This document shows positions 56,696-64,000 of a DNA stretch of 64,000 bases, in pieces. Position numbers and translations under genes: made by a program. The DNA is from Catelliglobosispora koreensis DSM 44566 (lineage in GTDB: Bacteria; Actinomycetota; Actinomycetes; Mycobacteriales; Micromonosporaceae), in the NCBI RefSeq assembly GCF_000379685.1, contig NZ_KB903283.1, forward strand, positions 422,508 to 486,507, given 5' to 3'. The notes beneath the pieces are model-generated. The model was not told the DNA's origin. It searched no databases and saw only the letters and a list, made by a program, of their open reading frames with translations. Every line of letters starts with the position of its first letter. Position 1 is the stretch's first letter.

Positions 56696-58807
56696 TTAGC
56701 TTGTGGTGAGCGCGATTGTGTCGAGCAGGAAGTTGGTTTGCAGCGACTGGTCTTCGCTGCTGACGAATTTCAGCGTGACGGTCTTGCCGCGGTAGTTGTT
56801 GAGGCTGACCGTGCGGTAGACGTAACCACTGCTGGGGTTGACATTGCTGAACGTCGCCAGCGTCGTGGTGGTGCCGCCGTCCACGACTTGCACCCTGAAG
56901 GTGTCATAGACGGTGCTGCCGGTTTCCTGCGTGGTGATCCGCAGGTAGTAGCCAAGTGTCGCGGTGGAAACCCCTGAAGGCACAGCGATTTGCTGCGCCA
57001 GGGTGTCTGTGTTGGTGACACCGTTGCCGCCCATCCAGGCATACCAGGATCCCTGGTGAGCTCGGTAGGTGGTCCAGTTCCCGACGACCCCGCCGGTGAT
57101 GGTCCAGTTGGCGGTGCCGCTTTCGAAGCCGCCGTTGACGACCCCGCTGCCGGGTGGCGCGATGCGGTAGTCGATGGTGTGCGTCCACACGAGATCGCGT
57201 GCCGCGGTCGACGTGGACAGCCCCGTGAGCGGACGGTCGTCATTGAAGTGCTCGCGGAAGTTGCTGGAGGTGTAGCGGCGCATCAGGTCGAAAGTACCGG
57301 CGGGGCCACCGTCGATGTTGCGCCACAGGTCGATGACTGATCCGGCGACGCGTGCCTCGACCTGGTCGCCATCGTGCGGGTTGGTGCGGCTGGCCGGTTG
57401 CGACGGGTTGAAGGGAGTCGTAATCATGAGGTCCATGAACTGGCCGTTGGGCCAGTAGAACATGCCGTCGCCTTTGGCATAGCCGGTGATGGCGTTGGCG
57501 AAACCTTCCGTCCAGGCGCAGTTGGGTCCCGAGCGCAGGTGCAGGTAGTGCGGGCTGGGGCAGTCGGAGCTTGGCCACCAGCGGTTGTAGAGCAGGTCCA
57601 TGAAGTGGTGCCCAGCTTCGTGCAGGACAAGGTGTTCGGAGTCCGGGTCGGCGTCAGCCAGCGCGACATAACGCCCGGCCGGGCTGAAGTAGGTGCCATC
57701 GGTGCTACCGGGCTGCCAGTGGATCGTCATTTTGGTGCAGTTGCTGGTTTCCCGGGCGGTCCAGCAGTTAGTGCCGGAGGCGCGGATGGTCCAGAGGAGG
57801 TTCAGGGTGTCGAACGCGTGCCAGCCGCGCATGTGCGTGCTGGTTGGTGAGGTCGTGCCGAAGTCGGGGTCGGTGCCCGAGGCGACGTTGCTCTTGGCCG
57901 GGGTGGTGATGGTGTAAGCGGTGCTGCCAGCGTTGTTGGTGACCCGCCACAGGCTGGAGTCAGAGGTGAACTTGACGTGCAGTGAATACATCACCGACAC
58001 CGGTGCGTTGAAACATAGGTTGTAGCTGCCATCGGCCGCTGCAGTCAGGCCGGTGGCATAGGTCTGAGTGCTCCCCGAAGAGGTGGTCTTGCCCTGCACT
58101 GCCACGGGAATGTTGCGCCCAGCCAGCCATGTGCCTGTCTTGTCCGCGACCGTGAAGCGGCCCTTCGCGCAAATCTGGCCCGGTGGTGCCAGCGACGGCG
58201 GAGCTGGCGCGTTCGGTTGCAGCGCAACAGCTGTGCCGCTGGGGACAGGGGAAACACCTGATGCGTCGAGACCCTGGCTGTCGGTGCTGACGATGCCGGC
58301 CACCGAGCTTCCCGGTTTTTCGCCGACCGTGAAAACCGTTGTCCCGTGAGCGGACCGCTCCTGTGCGGGCTGCTTTAGATCGGTGATGTCGGCCTGAATC
58401 TGGGCCGGGCCGGTGGCCAATGCGGTCACGCGGAACGTGACCACGCGCCCGCGAGTGGACACGGCGAACGTTTCGGTGCTGAGCTGGTCGAGGCCGACCG
58501 CTGTGGGCGTCGACAGCCGCGTGCCGCTCGTGTTGAGCCGCAACGTGTTGGACATGCGGACCGTCAGCTGCGCGGTTCCTAAGGCGACGCTGGACTGGAT
58601 CCGGATGAGCACGGTCGCGGACTCACCCACGGCCGGGAGCCGATCGAGGGTCACGCTGGCGCTAACGCAGCTTGGCGCGTGCTCGTCGCGAGCATCCGCA
58701 TGGGACGTAAAGGCGCAGCTGGCCTCGGGGCCTGCCACCGCTGGTGCGGCGGGAACGGTCAACAGGGAGAGCCCAAGTGTCAAGGCTGCGCCCACTCTTG
58801 TGAGCAT
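56696..58807 (-). CDS. secreted HExxH metalloprotease-like protein with C-terminal beta-sandwich
   Basis: 703 aa from ATG 58807 (AAAGGA 6 nt upstream). Signal peptide to about 26. The first 150 residues are a beta-sandwich of the adhesin or Big type; residues about 190-310 are a second beta domain. The catalytic segment has HEAGHHFMDLLYN (about 396) and the downstream Glu in WTEGFANAI, a gluzincin-like zinc site. The last 150 residues (NGGFESGTANWT...) resemble a jelly-roll carbohydrate- or protein-binding domain. No close family can be named. It diverges from the RICIN protein around a LacI-like palindrome. Confidence 0.8.
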   Translation of the reverse strand: MLTRVGAALTLGLSLLTVPAAPAVAGPEASCAFTSHADARDEHAPSCVSASVTLDRLPAVGESATVLIRIQSSVALGTAQLTVRMSNTLRLNTSGTRLSTPTAVGLDQLSTETFAVSTRGRVVTFRVTALATGPAQIQADITDLKQPAQERSAHGTTVFTVGEKPGSSVAGIVSTDSQGLDASGVSPVPSGTAVALQPNAPAPPSLAPPGQICAKGRFTVADKTGTWLAGRNIPVAVQGKTTSSGSTQTYATGLTAAADGSYNLCFNAPVSVMYSLHVKFTSDSSLWRVTNNAGSTAYTITTPAKSNVASGTDPDFGTTSPTSTHMRGWHAFDTLNLLWTIRASGTNCWTARETSNCTKMTIHWQPGSTDGTYFSPAGRYVALADADPDSEHLVLHEAGHHFMDLLYNRWWPSSDCPSPHYLHLRSGPNCAWTEGFANAITGYAKGDGMFYWPNGQFMDLMITTPFNPSQPASRTNPHDGDQVEARVAGSVIDLWRNIDGGPAGTFDLMRRYTSSNFREHFNDDRPLTGLSTSTAARDLVWTHTIDYRIAPPGSGVVNGGFESGTANWTITGGVVGNWTTYRAHQGSWYAWMGGNGVTNTDTLAQQIAVPSGVSTATLGYYLRITTQETGSTVYDTFRVQVVDGGTTTTLATFSNVNPSSGYVYRTVSLNNYRGKTVTLKFVSSEDQSLQTNFLLDTIALTTS

Positions 58808-58958
58808 GAGGGGTCCTTTCATTTGGGCATAGAGCCGCATCAATGTCAGAAAAGCGCACTGCTACTGGGCTGCAAGCGGGTGCTCGGGGATGAAGGGTCG
58901 ACTCATCATATTTACATCGTTAAACATTTCAAGCCCTGGCTGCGATGTGATGGGGCGG

Positions 58959-58980
58959 ATGTTATGGCGCGCCATAACAT
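58959..58980. promoter_or_regulatory. perfect 22-bp palindrome, LacI-type operator
   Basis: ATGTTATGGCGCGCCATAACAT is its own reverse complement with a central CG, as in LacI/GalR-family operators. It lies in the AT-rich 312-bp gap between divergent secreted-protein genes (58807 minus, 59120 plus). TTGACA at 59012-59017 is a likely -35 for the plus-strand gene. No LacI-type regulator is encoded in this window, so the regulator must act from elsewhere. Confidence 0.7.
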
Positions 58981-59119
58981 GCGGAGGCCGGTCAGCAAAT
59001 GAAGTTAGATGTTGACATTTGTAAAGTTCGGGGCCAACATTTACACAACATTGCACACGACTGCACATTCAGCAACATCTCAACGGGGGGCCTTGCCGAT
59101 TCCAGAAAGGAATGACGCC

Positions 59120-61321
59120 GTGCCACCTAAACGGAAAGTGCTTGCGGCCATTACGTTCGGTGCCATCATCGCGACCACCTTTGGCCCGGTCAGTCCCACA
59201 GCGGCAGTGCCGCCGACGGCCACCTACACCATCACGGTCGGCTCAAAAGCCACCTATGCCCATCCGACCGACACTCCGGCCCATCCCTACATCGACAAGG
59301 ACGGCACCTTCTACTTCCAGCAGTCCGCCGCGCTCTATGGTGCGACGCAACCCCGGTACTGGAACTTCTTCACCGGCACCAACTTCGACGACGCCACACG
59401 TTCCTCGGCGATCAGCGACGCGGTGAATCCCAATAACTCCAGCGACCGAAACAACAACACCACCTGGCGCTGCAATAACAGCCCGACCGGTGTCGAGAGC
59501 ACGTTCGCCCCGGCTGGCTCCGGTTACTCCCAGAAGAACTTCTGCGGGCTGATCGGGCTGTGGGTCGATCCGGACACCGGTGCCTGGTATGGGCTGGTGC
59601 ACAACGAGTTCACGCCGCAGCCGTTTGGCGATGGACTGCACTACGACGCGATCGACTATGCCGTCTCAACTGACCAGGGCAGGACGTGGGCTATTCGCGG
59701 TCACGCGATCACGTCGCCCTACAGCACCTTGCGCGGTGACACCGCCGCCTTCCCACAGCAGACCTACCACTACGGCGACGGTGACCAGCGACTCTTCGTC
59801 GACGCGGCCTCAGGATATTTCTACGTGTACTACGGTTCACGGCTCGTGGACAAAGGTGGCTCGTGGCGCGCTTTCTACGCGCATGTCGCCCGGGCACCGA
59901 TGTCCTCGAAGCTGGCGACCGGCTCGTGGCAGAAGTGGTACAACGGCTCGTGGTCACAGCCTGGCGTGGGCGGCAAGGAGAGCAATCTCGTGCCGGTCAA
60001 CGCTTCCAGCTCCACCGGCTACACCCCGCCGGACAAGGAATACAACCCGGCGAACACCGGCACGGTCTCTCAACAGGTCGCGGCCGGGAAGACCCCGCCG
60101 ACCTCACCACTGTTCGTGATGAACATCGCCTACAACGCCTACTTGGGCCTCTACATTGGCACACCGCAGGCTGTCGACCAGTCCGGCAACGCGCCACAGG
60201 AAATCTATGTTACCGACGATCTCGCCACGTCGAAGTGGTATCTGGCGGGCAACACTGGCAGCTATCGCAACGCTTCGTGGTACCGCTGGTTCCTTGACAG
60301 CGCCAACAAAACCAGCTCAACGATCGTCGGTAAGTCGTTCCGCTCCTACTGCGCGTTTGGGTGCTCGGGCGGTGCTTCGGGTGAGTATGTCAACCTCACC
60401 ATCGGCTCGACAGCCCCTGCCGCGCCCCCGGTCGATCTAAGCAAGACCTATCACATCTCCAGTGGTGCGGGGCGTGTGCTGGCACAGGTTTCGGGCAGCA
60501 CGGCCACGACGTCGGTGCCCACCGCTTCCGGATCCGCTTTGCACGCTTGGTCTTTCGCCTCCAACAGCGATGGCTCATACCGCATCACCAACGCCTCGAC
60601 CGGACAGGCCCTCGGCGTTGACTCCGCCACGACGGCGAGCCGCGCGTGGGCCGTAAAGCCAACGGCCGCCACGATTTCTGGCAGCCCGACGGTAGGGCAG
60701 CAGTGGTGGATCATCAAGAACACCGGATCGTCGACCTACCGGATCGTCAACCGGCACAGCGGTCTCGTGCTCGGACTGTCCGCTGACTCGACTCGGCTGG
60801 CCGAAACGACACCGGCCCGGCACTGGACCAACAGCACCGGGAATCCCGTGGGCGGCAACAGGTCGGCGGCCGAGCAAACCCTCACCTTCGCCGTGGCCGG
60901 GACTCCCGGCAACCTCAACGGCACGCACACGCTGACCGCGTCGGGTAAGGCGCTGGACAACCCGAACCACTCCACGACCCCGGGAACCCAGCTGATCACG
61001 TGGTCTCCCAACGGCGGAAGCAACCAGAACTGGGTGTTCACACAGCAGGCCGATGGCTCGTACCAGATTGTCAATGGCTTGTCGCAGCTGTGCATGGACG
61101 TCAGCGGCGGGTCCACCTCGCCGGGTGCCCGCATCGTGCAGTGGACTTGCACCGGATCCAGCAACCAGCGATGGATCGTGACCGCTGCTTCCGGTGGTGG
61201 CTACACGGTCGCCGCGCAGCACAGTGGCCTGCTGCTCACCACAGCGTCCACATCGGACGGTGCTTTGGTGACCCAGCAAGCCAACAGCGGCTCGGCACTT
61301 CAGCGCTGGTCGCTTAGCTAA
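59120..61321 (+). CDS. secreted protein with propeller-like domain and two RICIN domains
   Basis: 733 aa from GTG 59120 (AAAGGA upstream; an ATG at 59112 is out of frame). Signal peptide to about 30. Residues about 35-440 look like a glycan-acting five-bladed propeller (YIDKDGTFYFQQSAALYG, CGLIGLWVDPDTGAWYGLVHNEF, YAVSTDQGRTW, FVDAASGYFYVYYGS) but no exact glycoside hydrolase family can be assigned. Two ricin-type beta-trefoils follow, with QxW-like motifs (GQQWWIIKN, GSNQNWVFTQ, SSNQRWIVTA). Probably an exported enzyme that binds complex carbohydrate, regulated from the shared palindrome. Confidence 0.85.
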   Translation: MPPKRKVLAAITFGAIIATTFGPVSPTAAVPPTATYTITVGSKATYAHPTDTPAHPYIDKDGTFYFQQSAALYGATQPRYWNFFTGTNFDDATRSSAISDAVNPNNSSDRNNNTTWRCNNSPTGVESTFAPAGSGYSQKNFCGLIGLWVDPDTGAWYGLVHNEFTPQPFGDGLHYDAIDYAVSTDQGRTWAIRGHAITSPYSTLRGDTAAFPQQTYHYGDGDQRLFVDAASGYFYVYYGSRLVDKGGSWRAFYAHVARAPMSSKLATGSWQKWYNGSWSQPGVGGKESNLVPVNASSSTGYTPPDKEYNPANTGTVSQQVAAGKTPPTSPLFVMNIAYNAYLGLYIGTPQAVDQSGNAPQEIYVTDDLATSKWYLAGNTGSYRNASWYRWFLDSANKTSSTIVGKSFRSYCAFGCSGGASGEYVNLTIGSTAPAAPPVDLSKTYHISSGAGRVLAQVSGSTATTSVPTASGSALHAWSFASNSDGSYRITNASTGQALGVDSATTASRAWAVKPTAATISGSPTVGQQWWIIKNTGSSTYRIVNRHSGLVLGLSADSTRLAETTPARHWTNSTGNPVGGNRSAAEQTLTFAVAGTPGNLNGTHTLTASGKALDNPNHSTTPGTQLITWSPNGGSNQNWVFTQQADGSYQIVNGLSQLCMDVSGGSTSPGARIVQWTCTGSSNQRWIVTAASGGGYTVAAQHSGLLLTTASTSDGALVTQQANSGSALQRWSLS

Positions 61322-61328
61322 CCCCGTA

Positions 61329-61355
61329 GGGCACCCCTCACTGCGCGGGGTGCCC
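61329..61355. terminator. bidirectional terminator hairpin
   Basis: GGGCACCCC (61329-61337), 9-nt loop, GGGGTGCCC (61347-61355): a perfect 9-bp stem between the convergent RICIN and DxDG-repeat genes, overlapping the 3' end of the latter. Confidence 0.65.
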
Positions 61356-61574
61356 GCCATCTCCTTCGACGATCGTGTCCATGGTGCCGTCCTGGTTCAG
61401 GTCCACCATGGTCACGTCGATTTGCCCGTCGCCGTCGGTGTCGGACTGGAACAGGTCAGCTTTACCGTCGCCGTCCGTGTCGATAGCCCAGAGGTCTGGG
61501 TTGCCGTCACCGGTCGTGTCTAGGGCCAGAATCTCTTCGTGACCATCGCCGCGCGTACGCACTGGATCATCCAT
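61338..61574 (-). CDS. small DxDGDG-repeat, probable calcium-binding protein
   Basis: 78 aa. Five tandem loops of about 11 residues (DTTGDGNPDLW, DTDGDGKADLF, DTDGDGQIDVT, DLNQDGTMDTI), the pattern of thrombospondin type 3, dockerin or EF-hand-like calcium loops. No signal peptide is visible, so where it acts is unclear. Other than calcium binding no function can be inferred. The 3' end lies in the terminator hairpin. Confidence 0.75.
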   Translation of the reverse strand: MDDPVRTRGDGHEEILALDTTGDGNPDLWAIDTDGDGKADLFQSDTDGDGQIDVTMVDLNQDGTMDTIVEGDGGHPAQ

Positions 61575-61659
61575 GCGGTCATGGGTACCCGGTCATCTGT
61601 TTCGCTAACCGTCCGGTTTTCACGCACCCAGCGCCGCCATCGGTAATAGCGTGTTACGC

Positions 61660-61965
61660 ATGGCGTTCATTCAAATTATCGAGTACCAGACGGATCAGCC
61701 CGACGCCGTTCAGGAGCTTGCCGCCAAGATGCGCAGCGAGTCCGCGGCGGCGGGCACGACGCCCAGGTTCACGACGCTCGTGCGCGGCAAGGATCGCGAC
61801 AAGGCCAACTCATACGTCACCATCGTCGAGTTCCCGAGCTTCGAAGACGCCGAGGCTAGCAACAACGACCCGCAGGTCCAGGCTTTCGCCGCCGAAATGG
61901 AGAAACTCTCGACCGCTCCACCCCGGTTCATCAACCTTGATGTGGTCGACCGCTACCCAGACTGA
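61660..61965 (+). CDS. small dimeric alpha/beta-barrel protein
   Basis: 101 aa from ATG 61660 (GTG 61651 also in frame). The beta-alpha-beta-beta pattern (FIQIIEYQT, FTTLVRGKD, SYVTIVEFPSFEDAEASNND) fits an antibiotic-biosynthesis-monooxygenase/EthD-like ferredoxin fold. TAATAG about 12 bp before the ATG may be a -10 element, giving a near-leaderless mRNA. No catalytic residues can be assigned. It overlaps the convergent small gene by 13 bp. Confidence 0.7.
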   Translation: MAFIQIIEYQTDQPDAVQELAAKMRSESAAAGTTPRFTTLVRGKDRDKANSYVTIVEFPSFEDAEASNNDPQVQAFAAEMEKLSTAPPRFINLDVVDRYPD

Positions 61966-62282
61966 CGCGGCAGCTGCTGCGACAGGGCGTGAAAACCCAG
62001 TTCCGGGGTGCCGCTATTCGCCACCGGATGCCAGCCTTCGCTCAGGAAACCAGCGAGTGGGCCAATCGTGGCTTGCCGCCGGTCAACAATCGTCAGGTTC
62101 CTATATGTCGCGATGTTCGGCAAGGCACTGCCATCTGCCAACGGATGGAAGTGCTCGATCCGCTCGTTTTCGTCCACTGCCATCGCCAGTTCGGCCTGGG
62201 CGCCCGCGTTGTCGGTCCGGAAGCGCCCGGTGGCCAGGCCGCTCGTGATCATCAAGTCGCCATCTTGAAGCCGCAAGAACAT
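61953..62282 (-). CDS. hypothetical protein
   Basis: 109 aa from ATG 62282. Not recognised. It has a mixed alpha/beta composition (MFLRLQDGDLMITSG, ELAMAVDENERIEHFHPLADG, FLSEGWHPVANSG) with no signal peptide or membrane segment. It diverges from the FadR-like gene, and the candidate FadR operator (62304-62331) lies directly upstream, so it may belong to the same regulon. The 3' end overlaps a convergent gene. Confidence 0.6.
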   Translation of the reverse strand: MFLRLQDGDLMITSGLATGRFRTDNAGAQAELAMAVDENERIEHFHPLADGSALPNIATYRNLTIVDRRQATIGPLAGFLSEGWHPVANSGTPELGFHALSQQLPRQSG

Positions 62283-62303
62283 CCGCAGAGTTTGGCACAA
62301 CCT

Positions 62304-62331
62304 AACTGGTCTGACCACTTGACCACCGGTC
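62304..62331. promoter_or_regulatory. FadR-like operator and second dyad
   Basis: AACTGGTCTGACCACTT (62304-62320) is close to the FadR site AACTGGTCnGACCnGTT, with TGGT-CTG-ACCA as its core. GACC-ACC-GGTC (62321-62331) directly follows. Both lie between the divergent hypothetical gene and the GntR/FadR gene, suggesting autoregulation. Confidence 0.65.
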
Positions 62332-62346
62332 CACTTCGGATAGACG

Positions 62347-63063
62347 ATGAGCGGCATGGATCTGCGGACGGTGTCCCGGCGCTCGGTGTGCGACGAGGTT
62401 TATGACCAGCTCGCGGGCAACATCGTGCGCGGTGAAGTGGCCGCCGGGGACAGTCTGCTCAGTGAACGCAGGCTTGCTGAGGTGCTCGGGGTCTCCCGGC
62501 CGATCGTGCGGGAAGCCTTGCAGCGCTTGGCTATCGCGGGACTCGTCGAGGTCCGGCAAGGCGGGTCGACCACGGTCAGGGACTACCGGCGCCATGCCGG
62601 TTTGCCTGTGCTGGCACAGCTTTTGCTGCCTGCGGGCTCATTGGACCTGGGTGTCGCGCGGAGCCTGCTTGAAGCGCGACTGCACATTGGGCCCGAGGTC
62701 GCCTCACTGGCGGCTTCGCGCGCGGGTGCCGCGCTTGAGAGGCCGCTCACCGAAGTGCTGTCGCAATGGGACGGTGCGGCTGACCCGGTGCGCCAGCAGT
62801 GGCACGCCCTCGAGTTCTGGGACCTGCTCGTCGACGGGTGCGGTTCCATCGTCTACCGGTTGATGTACAACAGCATGCGCGCGGCCTACGAACCGTTGCT
62901 GGCCGCCTTGGCGCCCACGATGCAAGGCGAGACGGTCAGCGCCAGGCCGCTTGCCGCGGCGGTTGTGGCTGGCAATGCCACGGCCGCTCGTTCGGCCGCA
63001 CACGATCTGCTCGCGCCCACCACACATGTTCTCCTGGAAGCTATCTCCGCATTGGAGGGATAG
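62347..63063 (+). CDS. GntR/FadR-type regulator
   Basis: 238 aa from ATG 62347 (ATG 62356 is an alternative). The winged helix is at residues 10-75 (YDQLAGNIVRGEVAAGDSLLSERRLAEVLGVSRPIVREALQRLAIAGLVEVRQGG), followed by a helical FCD/FadR_C-type domain. The FadR-like dyad ahead of it and the fatty acid hydroxylase gene 3 bp after its stop suggest it senses acyl-CoA and controls lipid genes. Confidence 0.88.
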   Translation: MSGMDLRTVSRRSVCDEVYDQLAGNIVRGEVAAGDSLLSERRLAEVLGVSRPIVREALQRLAIAGLVEVRQGGSTTVRDYRRHAGLPVLAQLLLPAGSLDLGVARSLLEARLHIGPEVASLAASRAGAALERPLTEVLSQWDGAADPVRQQWHALEFWDLLVDGCGSIVYRLMYNSMRAAYEPLLAALAPTMQGETVSARPLAAAVVAGNATAARSAAHDLLAPTTHVLLEAISALEG

Positions 63064-63066
63064 GCA

Positions 63067-63693
63067 ATGACCCTCGCCCAGGCTCGCCGCCACTTCATCC
63101 GGCACGCTTCACCTTGGATCCTGGCGGCGTTCTTGCTCATCGCGCTGACCGCACGGTTCGCCGTTGGCGATTGGGGGCTTTGGGACCTCCTTTTAGTACC
63201 CATCATGCTGGTGGTGTTTCCGTTCTTTGAATGGATCCTTCACGTGGCGATTCTGCACTGGCGGCCCCGAAAAATCGCCGGTGTCACCATCGACCCGGTC
63301 GTCGCCCGGTCGCACCGCTGGCATCACGCCCATCCGCGCGACTTAGAGAATCTGTTCATCCCGTGGCAGGCGTTCGTGACACTGCTGCCCGCGTTCACAG
63401 CGATCGCTTTGTTTGCCTTCCCCCGCCTCGGTTTGGGGCTGACGTTTCTGTCAGTCATAGCCGCCCTTGGGCTGACTTATGAGTGGACGCACTTCCTCAT
63501 CCACACTGACTACCGTCCGAAAACGTTGCTGTATAAGGCGGTTTGGCGTAATCACCGACTGCACCACTACCGCAACGAACACTATTGGTTCACTGTGACC
63601 ACGACTGGCACCGCCGACCGCGTTCTCGGCACGTATCCCGATCCGAGCAAGGTCGCGCCGTCCCCGACTGCCAAAGCACTACATTCCCTCTAG
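63067..63693 (+). CDS. sterol desaturase/fatty acid hydroxylase family protein
   Basis: 208 aa. Four helices with histidine boxes HRWHHAHPRD (about 79), THFLIHTDY and NHRLHHYRNEHYW near the C-terminus, plus an earlier FFEWILHVAILH. The pattern gives the eight or more His ligands of a di-iron membrane hydroxylase/desaturase. The substrate is a lipid or carotenoid-like molecule. It starts 3 bp after the FadR-like gene, in one operon, so lipid control is likely. Confidence 0.88.
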   Translation: MTLAQARRHFIRHASPWILAAFLLIALTARFAVGDWGLWDLLLVPIMLVVFPFFEWILHVAILHWRPRKIAGVTIDPVVARSHRWHHAHPRDLENLFIPWQAFVTLLPAFTAIALFAFPRLGLGLTFLSVIAALGLTYEWTHFLIHTDYRPKTLLYKAVWRNHRLHHYRNEHYWFTVTTTGTADRVLGTYPDPSKVAPSPTAKALHSL

Positions 63694-63910
63694 CCACTGC
63701 ACCGATCTCGGCGTTGGCGCCCATGTGGGCGATGAGCTGACGGGTCACGGCGGGGGAGAGGATCGGTCCACTTCGTCGTCGGCAGGAAACTCTTTCGTGG
63801 CGCCAAGGATTATGGGCAGGGTCAATGAGTTTGGCCGGATGCGGTTCGTTGATCTTAGGCTGCGATTTTCCGCAGTGTTGTTGTCGTACTTGTGTTCTAG
63901 GCTTTGGTTT
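63694..63910. other. intergenic region
   Basis: About 217 bp with no convincing gene, hairpin or repeat. AT content rises near 63860-63905 (TGATCTTAGG, TTGTTGTCGTACTTG), which may be the promoter of the next gene. Confidence 0.4.
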
Positions 63911-64000
63911 GTGGATGTGGCTGAGCGGATTGTCGCGGAAGGGCGTATCGCTTCTGCCGCTTTGGGCCGTCAGCTTGCCCTGATTCACGAGATGAGCCGT
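63911..64000 (+). CDS. possible DUF222/HNH endonuclease, N-terminus only
   Basis: An open frame from about GTG 63911 (TTG 63890 also in frame) to the right edge reads VDVAERIVAEGRIASAALGR then QLALIHEMSR. The AER...A..RQLALI pattern is like the start of DUF222 (13E12) proteins that carry an HNH nuclease at their C-terminus. With only 30 codons visible this is tentative. Confidence 0.35.
   Translation, partial: MDVAERIVAEGRIASAALGRQLALIHEMSR

Noticed and set aside
58862..59068. Minus-strand open frame in the gap before the RICIN gene.
   Set aside because: It covers the palindrome and promoter region and has no protein-like pattern.

Overview
This is GC-rich DNA with tightly packed genes, many GTG/TTG starts and 4-bp stop/start overlaps. 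RbpA, Lnt-Ppm1-FxsA, SARP, DUF3558 and RICIN-type secreted proteins place it in an actinomycete, most likely of the Pseudonocardiales (inferred from gene content only). No rRNA, tRNA, IS element, prophage or CRISPR array was found.

Layout. 1-2.6 kb: the end of an STM4011-4015-type cassette (sulfatase-like, ATP-grasp and LRR proteins) running off the left edge. 2.6-4.2 kb: membrane SGNH hydrolase. 4.2-12.1 kb: a lysine fermentation-type locus, with a KamA-like aminomutase divergent from kdd, an amidohydrolase, kamD, kamE, kal and a GlmL/MutL-like gene. Together these would turn lysine into beta-lysine, 3,5-diaminohexanoate and on toward crotonyl-CoA, but the cleavage enzyme Kce is absent. 12.3-15.8 kb: lipoprotein acylation and polyprenol mannose genes (lnt, ppm1, fxsA), convergent with rbpA, which carries a SigR-type promoter. 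15.9-26.6 kb: peptide transporter, methyltransferases, a TetR-controlled hydrolase, an ASCH-Sel1 protein, acyltransferase, MerR/TipA regulator and small stress proteins, including a 56-residue DUF1059 gene. 26.6-30.6 kb: a drug-resistance operon (DrrA, DrrB, UvrA-like) with a divergent TetR regulator. 30.6-36.1 kb: small membrane proteins, a broken Thg1 gene, an MFS exporter and a methyltransferase.

36.2-44.6 kb holds secreted proteins (clan GH-A hydrolase with FN3 repeats, M23 peptidase, membrane-anchored metzincin) around a large SARP/NB-ARC/TPR regulator. 44.7-52.6 kb holds an HTH/SDR pair, a WG-repeat protein, a DSD1-like enzyme/MFS/methyltransferase operon behind a 10-codon leader ORF, and a LysR/LysE pair. 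52.6-61.3 kb is a second block of secreted proteins: M4 metalloprotease with duplicated P domains, a serine hydrolase, an HExxH protein and a RICIN-domain protein; the last two diverge around a perfect 22-bp palindrome. The right end has small proteins, a FadR-type regulator with a FadR-like operator, a histidine-box fatty acid hydroxylase and the likely start of a DUF222/HNH gene.

Regulation is unusually readable: TetR, MerR, LysR, FadR-like and LacI-like dyads, a SigR-type promoter, several likely leaderless genes and perfect-stem terminators between convergent genes.
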